DNA of 64,000 bases from CBFIGX01 sp965662265. Its GTDB lineage: Bacteria; Bacteroidota; Bacteroidia; Flavobacteriales; UBA7430. The DNA lies in contig CBFIGX010000001.1 of NCBI GenBank assembly GCA_965662265.1, positions 62,001 to 126,000 on the forward strand, read 5' to 3'. Position numbers and translations under genes: made by a program. Positions 56,521-64,000 of the stretch are shown piece after piece. Below the pieces are notes generated by a model that saw only the letters and a list, made by a program, of their open reading frames with translations, searched no databases and had not been told where the DNA came from. Numbering within the stretch: position 1 is the stretch's first letter; the number at the start of each line of letters is the position of its first letter.

Positions 56521-57546
56521 TTGAATCATAAATATGTACTTGTTACAGGCGGCGCTGGATATATAGGTTCTCATACTGTCATTGCGTTAATAAATGCCGG
56601 TTTTGAGCCCATTATAATAGACAACTTTTGCAACTCTGATAGATGGATATGCAAACAACTTGAAGATTTGACAGGGAAAAAAATTTTATGTTGTGATGCG
56701 GATTGTAAAAATTGGTCAGAACTAGATAATATATTTAGCAAATACCCAATAGAAGCTATTATTCATTTTGCTGCCCTAAAAGCAGTTGGCGAATCTGTAG
56801 AAGAACCCATCAAATATTATGAAAATAATATTAGCTCATTGTTAACAATTCTATCTTTGATGGAAAAATATAAAGTATCTAAACTTGTATTTTCATCGTC
56901 TTGTACCGTTTACGGCGAAGCAGAATTTTTACCAGTAACAGAAAACCACCCTATAAAAATAGCTGAATCTCCTTATGGTTATACCAAACAAGTTTGTGAG
57001 CGGCTTATCGAAGATTGTCTCAAAGCAAATAAGATTAGTCAAGCCACTATTCTCAGATATTTTAATCCGATTGGAGCTCATCCATCAGGGAAAATTGGAG
57101 AACTTCCTATTGGTACCCCAAACAATTTAATACCATTTATTAGCCAAACTGCTGCTGGAATTAGAGAATCAATCACAGTGTTCGGTGACAACTATAACAC
57201 ACCTGATGGAACTTGTATACGTGATTATATACACGTGATGGATTTAGCCGAGGCACACGTTCAATCTATTCTTAAGATGGAACAAAAAAACAAAAGTCTT
57301 ACCCTAAACGTAGGAACAGGAAAAGGAATATCAGTCCTAGAAGCTATTAAAACTTTTGAAAAAGTTAATCGGATTAAACTAAATTACACTATTGGAGCAA
57401 GAAGAGCTGGAGATATAGAACAAATTTATGCCGATACAACTTTTGCCGAGCAAATGCTTGAATGGAAAACAAAGAGAAGTTTAGAGCAGGCCATGAAAGA
57501 TGTTTGGCGTTGGCAAAAATTTCTTAAAAGTAAAAAAGTATCCTAA
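56521..57546 (+). CDS. galE: UDP-glucose 4-epimerase
   Basis: Interconverts UDP-glucose and UDP-galactose (possibly also the N-acetyl forms), feeding glycan synthesis. 341 residues, extended SDR family. Seen: Rossmann loop VTGGAGYIGSHT at residues 8-19, HFAALKAVGES, the catalytic SSCTVYG and YGYTK (YxxxK), and RYFNPIGAHPSG. It starts with TTG; the only nearby ATG is out of frame and the Rossmann strand begins five residues in, so no shorter start is possible. Followed by the convergent T9SS cargo cassette. Confidence 0.94.
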   Translation: MNHKYVLVTGGAGYIGSHTVIALINAGFEPIIIDNFCNSDRWICKQLEDLTGKKILCCDADCKNWSELDNIFSKYPIEAIIHFAALKAVGESVEEPIKYYENNISSLLTILSLMEKYKVSKLVFSSSCTVYGEAEFLPVTENHPIKIAESPYGYTKQVCERLIEDCLKANKISQATILRYFNPIGAHPSGKIGELPIGTPNNLIPFISQTAAGIRESITVFGDNYNTPDGTCIRDYIHVMDLAEAHVQSILKMEQKNKSLTLNVGTGKGISVLEAIKTFEKVNRIKLNYTIGARRAGDIEQIYADTTFAEQMLEWKTKRSLEQAMKDVWRWQKFLKSKKVS

Positions 57547-57573
57547 GACACTTTTTTACTATATAAGAGTACC

Positions 57574-58794
57574 TTATTCTAATATTAAAAGCTGTCTACA
57601 CCTATCACCATTCCATTCTAAATCAGCAATATATATCCCTTTAGCCATTTGGGATAAGTTAATGGTATTATTTAACAATTCTTCTAACTTTACAACAGAA
57701 ACAATAGTACCAAAACTATTATAAACTGTTATTACACCATTATTTACACTTGTGTTAATATAAAACTCCTCAGAGCTAGGATTTGGATAAATTGTAAATA
57801 ATGGCTTTTCTTTTGTCTCATAAGTTGATACATTTAGTGGGTCTATTTTTGATAGACCACTACTAGTACCAACCCAAACTTTATCTTGAGAATCAATAAC
57901 AACATCTCTTACCACTGGACCAGCAAGCCCTTCTGAATCAGTATAACCGTACCACTGATTATTAGCACCGTAGGCTATTCCTCCAACGGTCACTAAATAA
58001 TCAACATAAATACCAACCCAAGGATTACCATTTGAATCAAATGCCACATCTACAATAGGATTTAGTGTATCTGGTGGAGGCAACTGTAATATTATTGTAT
58101 GATGATCGGTCACTTGATTATCTGAATCTAAAACAGTAATTCCTGCACCTGTTGTTATCCACTTATTATCTTGTTCGTCAACCTCTACTGTCCTTACATT
58201 ATTATTTATAATACCAAAATTAACATCATATGAGATAAAGTCAATACCATCAAAACTCAATGCACCAAAAATACTGTTTGCCAACCAAGCACGTCCTTCA
58301 GAGTCAAAAGATATATGATTTACACCTCCAAAAGGTAGGCCATTACTCATATCATATGAAGTCCAACTATTACCATCAAATACACTTAACCCATTATTTT
58401 CCCCTACCCAAATACTTCCATCTTCATGTTGGTTAATGTGGTTTATTCTATCATCACCTAAACCGGTCTCTTCAGTAAATAATTGCCAACTATTTCCATC
58501 ATAATTTTGCAACCCATAATCTGTACCTACCCACACTAGGCCTTGATTATCAATAAAAACAGCGGTAATTAAGTTATTTATTAAACCCGAATTTTCATTA
58601 TAATTTAGCCAAGAATTACCATCAAAAAAAGACAATCCTGAATTGGTTCCAATCCATAGTTGATCATTCACGTCTAGCGCTAAACAATTCACCGAATTAT
58701 TTATTAATCCGTCCCCTTCATTATAGTTTGTGAATTCTTGTCCAAATAAAGATAATGAGAAACCAATTGCAATTAAAAATTTAATCTGCTTCAT
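57574..58794 (-). CDS. Secreted seven-bladed Reg_prop propeller with T9SS sorting domain
   Basis: 406 residues: signal peptide (IKFLIAIGFSLSLFGQ), seven repeats of about 40 residues of the two-component-regulator propeller type (for example DQLWIGTNSGLSFFDGNSW, GLVWVGTDYGLQNYDG, KVWVGTSSGLSKID), and a type A T9SS C-terminal domain (FTIYPNPSSEEFYI onward, ending IADLEWNGDRCRQLLILE). In classical HTCS proteins this propeller is the periplasmic sensor of a hybrid kinase; here it has no TM or kinase and should be exported to the surface. Last gene of the arylsulfotransferase-CotH-propeller cassette, 11 bases after the CotH gene. Ligand unknown. Confidence 0.88.
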   Translation of the reverse strand: MKQIKFLIAIGFSLSLFGQEFTNYNEGDGLINNSVNCLALDVNDQLWIGTNSGLSFFDGNSWLNYNENSGLINNLITAVFIDNQGLVWVGTDYGLQNYDGNSWQLFTEETGLGDDRINHINQHEDGSIWVGENNGLSVFDGNSWTSYDMSNGLPFGGVNHISFDSEGRAWLANSIFGALSFDGIDFISYDVNFGIINNNVRTVEVDEQDNKWITTGAGITVLDSDNQVTDHHTIILQLPPPDTLNPIVDVAFDSNGNPWVGIYVDYLVTVGGIAYGANNQWYGYTDSEGLAGPVVRDVVIDSQDKVWVGTSSGLSKIDPLNVSTYETKEKPLFTIYPNPSSEEFYINTSVNNGVITVYNSFGTIVSVVKLEELLNNTINLSQMAKGIYIADLEWNGDRCRQLLILE

Positions 58795-58805
58795 AACTTT
58801 GATTT

Positions 58806-61052
58806 TTATAGTTTAACAATTTTTTTATTATATAACTGTTCTTTTGTGCGAAGGCTTAAGGCGTATATACCATGGCTGAGATGGGTTATGGGTATTTCGA
58901 GATCGGAAATCCCTCGTTCAATGGTGATTTGAAGAAGTACTTCCCCCTTCATATCAAACAAATACATTTCTATTTCCAATTGCGACTCTAATTTTAGATT
59001 AAGAGTATTATTGGCAGGGTTGGGGTACAAATCTACTAATAGTTCACTTGAGTTAGGAATTAGTTTAGACTGATCGTTTGTACTAGCCACAGTAGGTGTT
59101 AATAGCATAAATTCTCCTTGGCCATTTGGAATCCTTCCATATGATACATCTTCTATTTGTTCTTCAAAGATTACAGAATCTAATACCAACCCATTTTGAT
59201 CTGTGAAGTATAGCTGCTCCCCTAGTGAAGAAAGTTTAAAATTTGCATGTAGATGCCCTTCGTCTGAATCAGCCCAAATCACTAGATAAGAATCCGGATT
59301 AAGTGTCTGATTTGGCAAGGGCCACTTCATTAAATGCTCTAGCTCATCACTAAGATACAAGCCATTAAGACTAATCGGATTAGAACTATTATTGTACAGC
59401 TCAATCCAGTCTTCGTACTCAGAATTATCATCCATTGCAGAGCTGCTATTGTATGCCATTATTTCATTAATAACTATATCTCCAGGATCCAACCTTCCTT
59501 CTATAGTCGAATATTCGTAGGCGGCACGTTTTGGATAAAAGGCCGCAGCACTATCATTTTCAGCATACACATAATAGTCTAGATCTGTTCCTTGAAAGGG
59601 TATATTTGCAGTAAATATATTTGACTGATCTTGACTGGGCGTCATCATCAATTGGTTAAAACTTAATTGTGGATATGACCTATAAAATAATAGTACTTCA
59701 CCAGCTGCTTGAACGTAAGCACTTATATTTATTTGCTCAGAAATACTTGGGCGGTGTGGACGATGAGATATGCTGTCGATTAGAGGGCTTCCATTATACC
59801 CTGAATACTCAGACAAGTATAAAGATCTTGCATCCATTAAATCAATAATTCCAGGATAGTCTATTAAATCAGATACTGTTGTATCACTATTTAATAAGAA
59901 AGCATCATTGGTATAAAACTTATTAGAGTCGGCAAAAACCATATCTGCTATTAAACTTTTATAATTTTCTATGCTTTCCTTGTACCAAGAATTGGCGAAA
60001 TTCTCTTCAACAATAGTTCTAATGTGGGCCATATACATAAGCCTATGTCGCTTGGTATTAAACAAGTTTCTCATTAGAGGGCGAGGAAATACTGAAAACT
60101 CATTATAATGAGTAAGTGGATCAAGTTCTTTCGCTTGTTGTATAGAAAATCCGTCAAAATAAGTAGATGCATCTGTAAGTCTAAAGCTTCCAAAAGACAT
60201 ATTCAAATCCCACAATATTGGATTAAATCTATGCTCCTCATCCATATACAAATAATAGTTTTGAGCATAACCTACATAACTATCAAAATTTACCAGAGTA
60301 TAATTTAGCGCGTGCATCCAAAGAGCTCTATCTACATTTAAAATGCGTTCAGTGCTTTCAGGATAATTATTCAGACTGTCTATAAAATTATAATGTTCTG
60401 CCCAACCATAATCTGACTCCATAGAATATAGAGTATAATAAGAAGAACTATCAGCCCCTGGGTTATGACTTAAATTAGAATTCTCTCCATAAAGATCTAC
60501 CGTCTGGGGGTTTCCCTTTACAAATATGTTATCGCTTGATCGGAAATACTGATCTAAAAATTCGTTGTTTACGGCTTCAACATTTGTATAAAGTCCAAGA
60601 AGTGTATCATTTACAAATACATTAGCAAAATTTGCTTTTGAAGCTGGCATATATTTACGGGCTATATCATATGAGAGGACCTCTCTAAGAAATGACGGAT
60701 CTTGTATCACATTGCTCAGCTTTATTTTATCGACCCCTAAATGTCTTTGGCCAGGAATACTATGATTGAGCTTGATGTTAAATGGATTTTTTACTCTATC
60801 AATACTGGCTGAACTGTAGCCTTTATAGCGAACTCCTACACTATCATATTTATAGCCATCAATAAATAAAGTGGCCTGCATACGTTGCTTATCTCCAGCT
60901 GCATATAAGCTATCGAGTATTTGGTCCCAATTTTCTTGAGAAAATTGAATTCTGATATCTCGAATCGAATCCTTATGATAAAAATTCTCCTGAGAAGAAG
61001 CACTCCATGTAATGAATACAAATATTGCTATCAGAAGTATTTTACCCCGCAT
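58806..61052 (-). CDS. Secreted CotH kinase family protein with lamin-tail and T9SS domains
   Basis: 748 residues. Seen: signal peptide (LLIAIFVFITWSASSQ), CotH domain about residues 30-400 with VGVRYKGYSSAS, NFDSYVGYAQNYYLYMD and NPILWDLNMSFGSF, the last two carrying acids that match the metal/ATP-binding aspartates of CotH-type protein kinases, then an immunoglobulin-like lamin tail domain (IVINEIMAYNSSSAMDD...EDWIELYNNSS, about 525-620) and a type A T9SS C-terminal domain (VDLYPNPANNTLNL onward). Family knowledge: Bacillus CotH phosphorylates spore coat proteins; surface-exported members in Bacteroidota are uncharacterised. Starts three bases after the arylsulfotransferase stop. Confidence 0.88.
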   Translation of the reverse strand: MRGKILLIAIFVFITWSASSQENFYHKDSIRDIRIQFSQENWDQILDSLYAAGDKQRMQATLFIDGYKYDSVGVRYKGYSSASIDRVKNPFNIKLNHSIPGQRHLGVDKIKLSNVIQDPSFLREVLSYDIARKYMPASKANFANVFVNDTLLGLYTNVEAVNNEFLDQYFRSSDNIFVKGNPQTVDLYGENSNLSHNPGADSSSYYTLYSMESDYGWAEHYNFIDSLNNYPESTERILNVDRALWMHALNYTLVNFDSYVGYAQNYYLYMDEEHRFNPILWDLNMSFGSFRLTDASTYFDGFSIQQAKELDPLTHYNEFSVFPRPLMRNLFNTKRHRLMYMAHIRTIVEENFANSWYKESIENYKSLIADMVFADSNKFYTNDAFLLNSDTTVSDLIDYPGIIDLMDARSLYLSEYSGYNGSPLIDSISHRPHRPSISEQINISAYVQAAGEVLLFYRSYPQLSFNQLMMTPSQDQSNIFTANIPFQGTDLDYYVYAENDSAAAFYPKRAAYEYSTIEGRLDPGDIVINEIMAYNSSSAMDDNSEYEDWIELYNNSSNPISLNGLYLSDELEHLMKWPLPNQTLNPDSYLVIWADSDEGHLHANFKLSSLGEQLYFTDQNGLVLDSVIFEEQIEDVSYGRIPNGQGEFMLLTPTVASTNDQSKLIPNSSELLVDLYPNPANNTLNLKLESQLEIEMYLFDMKGEVLLQITIERGISDLEIPITHLSHGIYALSLRTKEQLYNKKIVKL

Positions 61053-61055
61053 ATA

Positions 61056-62600
61056 TTATTTTACTAAAGAAATAGTCTTTACAGATACGGCGCCATACTT
61101 ATCAATAATTTTCACAAAATACAAGCCTTCATCAAAAAGAGTTAAGTCAAGTAGCGTATGTTTTTGCTTAAGCACCTCATCTCCTAACACATTACTTATA
61201 TACACTGTAAATTCAGTGTCAACACCACTTATTTCGAATACACCAGTTGATGGATTTGGATAAATACTAACGTTCTTTAAAATTTTCTCGGTAATAGAAG
61301 TATTATCAGTATCGCAAGGGTTATCAAGTAATGCTATTATTCCAGGGTACTTACATTCATATCGAAATGCTTTAGGAGTACCTCCAGCATTGTACTGCCA
61401 AACAACATTTCCTAACGAGTCTGCTTCATACATGTAACCAGAACCCCCTTGGCCACCCGATATATTAACGAACACATTTCCATTGCTCATACTATTTGAT
61501 GCAGACTGACCGCTTGCATACCCATTGCATGTATGACGCCAAGAGTAAGTAGAAGGCCCATAAGCCTGACCTGGTTCTAAGTCATAAGTATATCCGTTTG
61601 ATGGAGTGTCTATAGCATCTACTGTAGATACAGAATTACCACCTCCATTATTATTATAGAATTGAAGATAACCTCCATTTAGTCTTCCATCATTTTCTAT
61701 CCATCTTACATCGTGAACAGCAGCTGGGATTTCTTGTATACCTGGAGCATCATAATTTGCCGGATTACCCCATCTGTATAAAATATCTCCACCCATTCCT
61801 GAATTTCCACCTGTATGACCTGAAGCCTCTTCTGTGGTTGTACTGTGATCTATAATATAAATTTCACTTGCATAACGAGAAGAGAATGCAATTTGATCAA
61901 GCTCTGGATTGTAATGCACACCATTAACATGAAACCAGTCGCCATCTTGTTGCCCACCTGGACCACCACCTGGACCACCACCTGGACCACTACTAGATTC
62001 TATAGAATTAATGTCAATTAGCTCTGGATGATTAGCAACAACACCATAGTTATCCATGTTTGGGTCAAAATCTTGAATAAAATGGTCTTTTATGTGCCAC
62101 TCCCATACGATTTCTGCACCACCATTTCCACTAGGAGCTACCTCAATAAAATGAGTAGGCCACTTTGCAGAGGTGGCTCCGTCATAACCAGCTTGGGTTA
62201 ATTCAGCGATACTCATTACTTCCCATGCAGTTAGCAACACATTGTCATTTACTAAACAAATATCATGATGAGATAAATAAGTAGATGAAGAATAAGTAAA
62301 TTCCCAAACCACGTCACCATTGGGGTCAATTTCTTGGACTACACCAGACTCTGCAGCACCTCCAAGAGAATTATTTGGATTTATACCGCCTCTTATTAAA
62401 TTCCCATTTTCTTTTAATAATACTGAATAGTTACATGGCAATTCACAATTCCATGAATGGGCAATTTCTCCCTCGCTATTAATAAGATATGTTGTGTTTT
62501 CGTTCTGCTTGTTATATAAGGCGAATCCATCAAATTGTGATTGGCCAAAAACGCTAATTACAGTGAAAGTACTAATGAATACTATAAAGTTAAAATTCAT
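61056..62600 (-). CDS. Secreted arylsulfotransferase (ASST)-like protein with T9SS domain
   Basis: 514 residues: signal peptide (FIVFISTFTVISVFGQ), a six-bladed propeller of the ASST type (about 20-430) and a T9SS C-terminal domain (VSIYPNPSTGVFEI onward). Seen: HSWNCELP, YLSHHDICLVNDN, WFHVNGVHYNPELDQIAFSSRYASEIYIID and VHDVRWIENDG, matching the histidine/arginine segments around the active site of arylsulfate sulfotransferases, which move sulfate between phenolic acceptors without PAPS. A glycine/proline repeat (GPGGGPGGGPGG) sits just before the DWFHVN segment. First gene of the three-gene cassette. Enzymatic activity is inferred; some propellers of this fold only bind. Confidence 0.82.
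   Translation of the reverse strand: MNFNFIVFISTFTVISVFGQSQFDGFALYNKQNENTTYLINSEGEIAHSWNCELPCNYSVLLKENGNLIRGGINPNNSLGGAAESGVVQEIDPNGDVVWEFTYSSSTYLSHHDICLVNDNVLLTAWEVMSIAELTQAGYDGATSAKWPTHFIEVAPSGNGGAEIVWEWHIKDHFIQDFDPNMDNYGVVANHPELIDINSIESSSGPGGGPGGGPGGQQDGDWFHVNGVHYNPELDQIAFSSRYASEIYIIDHSTTTEEASGHTGGNSGMGGDILYRWGNPANYDAPGIQEIPAAVHDVRWIENDGRLNGGYLQFYNNNGGGNSVSTVDAIDTPSNGYTYDLEPGQAYGPSTYSWRHTCNGYASGQSASNSMSNGNVFVNISGGQGGSGYMYEADSLGNVVWQYNAGGTPKAFRYECKYPGIIALLDNPCDTDNTSITEKILKNVSIYPNPSTGVFEISGVDTEFTVYISNVLGDEVLKQKHTLLDLTLFDEGLYFVKIIDKYGAVSVKTISLVK
61956..61991 (-). repeat. Three tandem 12-base units inside the arylsulfotransferase gene
   Basis: Plus-strand unit ACCTGGACCACC repeated three times (last unit with one mismatch), encoding GPGG-type repeats on the minus strand. 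Copy-number change would stay in frame. Confidence 0.8.
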
Positions 62601-62698
62601 TTGAATTAGTTTGTAAGTTGTGTTTATTAAATGATATAGATATATATATATGTAATTATAGGTTAACTACAGTATACTTAACAGCTTAATACTTTAGG

Positions 62699-63397
62699 TT
62701 ATTGCAATTTAAAGTTAATCGGAACAGTAAAGCTACATGGGACTGGCTTGCCTCTTTGTTTAGCTGCTTTTAGTTTTGGAATGGAATTTACTAATCGTAA
62801 AGCTTCCTTTTTCAAATGCCTATCTTCTCCTCTAACAACAAGAGAATTAGTAATATTACCGGACTTATCAATTACAAATTGAACAAATATTTTTTCGGAG
62901 ACACCCATTTCTTTGGCAATCGCTGGGTATTTAAAATTTTTGCGAATATGTTTCATAATTCCTTGTTGAAAACACATGTATCTTTCTTCTTTAGATACAT
63001 TCTCACATCCAGGGAAAATAGGTTTATCTTCTACTACTGCAAAATTAAATATTTCATCTTCTTCTTCCTCTTCTTCTATTTCAATTATTTCGTCTTCATC
63101 AGTTTCGGTCTCTTCAATCTCAAGTTCTACCTCTATCTCTACATCATCTTCAACAATTTGAATAACTTCTGGTGGTGGTGGTGGTGGTGGTGGTGGCTTT
63201 ATTTCTCTTTGAGTTATAGGAATGATCTCCTCATCTTCTAGAGACATTTCCATCGTACCCAAATCTGAAGAGGACTTCTCATAGCTTTTCCACTCAAAGG
63301 CGATTAAAGAAGCAGAAATAGCGACAATCAAACCAATTTGGACAAACATCCCTCTTTTGGTTTCAAGATTCGCTTTTGGATTCTTTTTGATTTCCAT
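62699..63397 (-). CDS. tonB: Energy transducer TonB
   Basis: Spans the periplasm and passes energy from ExbB/ExbD to outer-membrane TonB-dependent transporters. 232 residues: TM at about 17-35 (MFVQIGLIVAISASLIAFEW), a nine-proline run (about 70-78), a very acidic spacer with repeated E/D (about 84-115), and the C-terminal TonB domain (FPGCENVSKEERYMCFQQ, NFKYPAIAKEMGVSEKIFVQF, ending VPINFKLQ). The acidic rather than EP/KP spacer is common in Bacteroidota. 41 bases after the vanZ-like gene. The polyproline run should need EF-P for translation. Confidence 0.92.
   Translation of the reverse strand: MEIKKNPKANLETKRGMFVQIGLIVAISASLIAFEWKSYEKSSSDLGTMEMSLEDEEIIPITQREIKPPPPPPPPPEVIQIVEDDVEIEVELEIEETETDEDEIIEIEEEEEEDEIFNFAVVEDKPIFPGCENVSKEERYMCFQQGIMKHIRKNFKYPAIAKEMGVSEKIFVQFVIDKSGNITNSLVVRGEDRHLKKEALRLVNSIPKLKAAKQRGKPVPCSFTVPINFKLQ
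63171..63196 (-). repeat. GGT microsatellite encoding the TonB polyproline run
   Basis: A perfect 26-base GGT/CCA tract (8 2/3 units). Slippage would change the number of prolines without breaking the frame. Confidence 0.9.
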
Positions 63398-63438
63398 AAT
63401 TATTTGTTTACCGTGTAAAATTACACTTTTAATAGGGT

Positions 63439-63819
63439 TTACAAAATGACTTTTGCCTTTAACTTTTCCCCTAGTGTTACTGCAAGTATAATACCAAGAG
63501 TATTAGCAATAACATCGAGTATTTCTCCCTGCCTAGAAGCGATAAAATAATACTGAGTAAATTCAACACTTACTCCGACCACAAAGGGAATAGTGATTAC
63601 AAAGAATAATCTTGAAATGGTTGATGCTCTTCTTTTAACATCATTCACTCTAGCAATATACAACAGAATAGTAAAGAAAAAGTAAATCAGAAAATGCAAC
63701 AACTTATCGTTTAGGTATATACTAGGAGTTTCTGAAGTACTCAAAAAGCTTCCTACTATAGTTACAACCATCCATAAAAATGAAGGGATATATGAATGCA
63801 AAAAGCCTATAGCGATCAC
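63439..63819 (-). CDS. VanZ-like family membrane protein
   Basis: 126 residues with four hydrophobic segments and LNDKLLHFLIYFFFTILLYIAR plus VEFTQYYFIASRQGEILDVIANTLG, the histidine and E...R..D.ANxxG pattern of the VanZ-like family. In Gram-positives VanZ gives low-level teicoplanin resistance; in Bacteroidota its role is unknown. The start is GTG at 63819, immediately after the gcvH stop, so translation is probably coupled. Part of gcvH-vanZ-tonB. Confidence 0.88.
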   Translation of the reverse strand: MIAIGFLHSYIPSFLWMVVTIVGSFLSTSETPSIYLNDKLLHFLIYFFFTILLYIARVNDVKRRASTISRLFFVITIPFVVGVSVEFTQYYFIASRQGEILDVIANTLGIILAVTLGEKLKAKVIL

Positions 63820-64000
63820 TTAGGCAATCAACTGTTTATATTCATTTGCGGTTAACAGGCCTTCTAGTTCCTTAGGATCCGAAGCTGCAACTTTAATCAT
63901 CCATCCTTCACCGTATGGGTCGGAGTTAACTAATTCAGGAGCATTTTCTAATTCCTCGTTTAAAACCAACACTTCTCCAGTTATTGGCATAAATAAATCC
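63820..64000 (-). CDS. gcvH: Glycine cleavage system H protein (5' end missing)
   Basis: Lipoyl-carrier of the glycine cleavage system. Only the last 60 codons are inside: DLFMPITGEVLVLNEELENAP, VNSDPYGEGWMIKVAASDP and a C-terminal LTANEYKQLIA, all typical of GcvH. The lipoyl-lysine (usually about residue 65) lies beyond the right edge. Stop codon directly abuts the GTG of the vanZ-like gene. The other gcv genes are not visible. Confidence 0.93.
   Translation of the reverse strand, partial: DLFMPITGEVLVLNEELENAPELVNSDPYGEGWMIKVAASDPKELEGLLTANEYKQLIA

Noticed and set aside
62641..62652. TATATATATATA tract upstream of the arylsulfotransferase cassette as a promoter or origin element
   Set aside because: No TAnnTTTG box or DnaA-box cluster nearby; simple AT-rich spacer.
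62816..63241. Open frame on the plus strand opposite tonB with a run of tryptophans
   Set aside because: It is the antisense reading of the GGT tract and acidic spacer; low complexity, no start context, and tonB is a clear gene.
1..64000. CRISPR arrays, tRNA/rRNA genes, insertion sequences, prophage or toxin-antitoxin pairs
   Set aside because: No regularly spaced direct repeats, no transposase, integrase or phage-like genes, and intergenic gaps are too short and lack cloverleaf-like sequence.

Overview
The window is a gene-dense, AT-rich stretch of a Bacteroidota chromosome, most likely a member of the Flavobacteriales (a marine Cryomorphaceae/Schleiferiaceae-like lineage would fit, but I cannot place it to genus). 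The grounds are the type IX secretion and gliding genes (sprA, porX, several secreted proteins with T9SS sorting domains), the fused lpxC-fabZ gene, the TAnnTTTG-type -7 promoter boxes, the lack of clear Shine-Dalgarno sequences, and the family-level resemblance of nearly every protein to Bacteroidota homologues. I see no rRNA, tRNA, CRISPR array, insertion sequence or prophage. No stretch over 300 bases lacks a gene; the longest intergenic gap is 22001-22200. A 267-base run of N lies at 55290-55556, so the source is a draft or masked assembly.

Layout: (1) 1-7012, minus strand: maeB, ruvA, sprA (3' end cut by the left edge). (2) 7130-18165: recG, a long-chain acyl-CoA ligase, a large secreted zinc metalloprotease, then M16 peptidase, O-methyltransferase and a PKD-domain T9SS type B substrate. 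(3) 18300-22000: crcB, PAP2 phosphatase, obgE, adk, hpt (one minus-strand operon) and divergent purE. (4) 22201-24729: a very AT-rich pocket with an unknown envelope protein and a helix-hairpin-helix/beta-barrel gene broken by a frameshift. (5) 24726-32440: marC-aroA-aroB, proline dehydrogenase, and the operon porX-tsaE-alanine dehydrogenase-DUF4258-like. (6) 32493-37550: HD hydrolase, lpxD, lpxC-fabZ, lpxA, efp (lipid A and translation). (7) 37572-43536: a compact surface-polysaccharide island (flippase, sulfotransferase, Wzz-like, O-antigen ligase-like, glycosyltransferase). (8) 43530-56441: rnhB, two envelope proteins of unknown function, LysM glucosaminidase, PLP-dependent deaminase-like enzyme, DUF5522, hutU, DUF2007, alaS, M23 peptidase (gap inside), MerR regulator, NusG-like antiterminator. 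(9) 56521-64000: galE, then a minus-strand cassette of three T9SS cargo proteins (arylsulfotransferase, CotH kinase, seven-bladed propeller), then gcvH (cut), vanZ, tonB.

Together the genes describe a cell that invests in its surface: lipid A synthesis, export of a possibly sulfated glycan, peptidoglycan hydrolases and T9SS cargo, with the T9SS regulator PorX and translocon SprA in the same window. The most interesting points are the three-gene T9SS cargo cassette, the frameshifted HhH-barrel gene, the near-leaderless promoter/start arrangements, and the fact that the two window edges look like the two halves of a usually contiguous sprA-gcvH-vanZ-tonB cluster.
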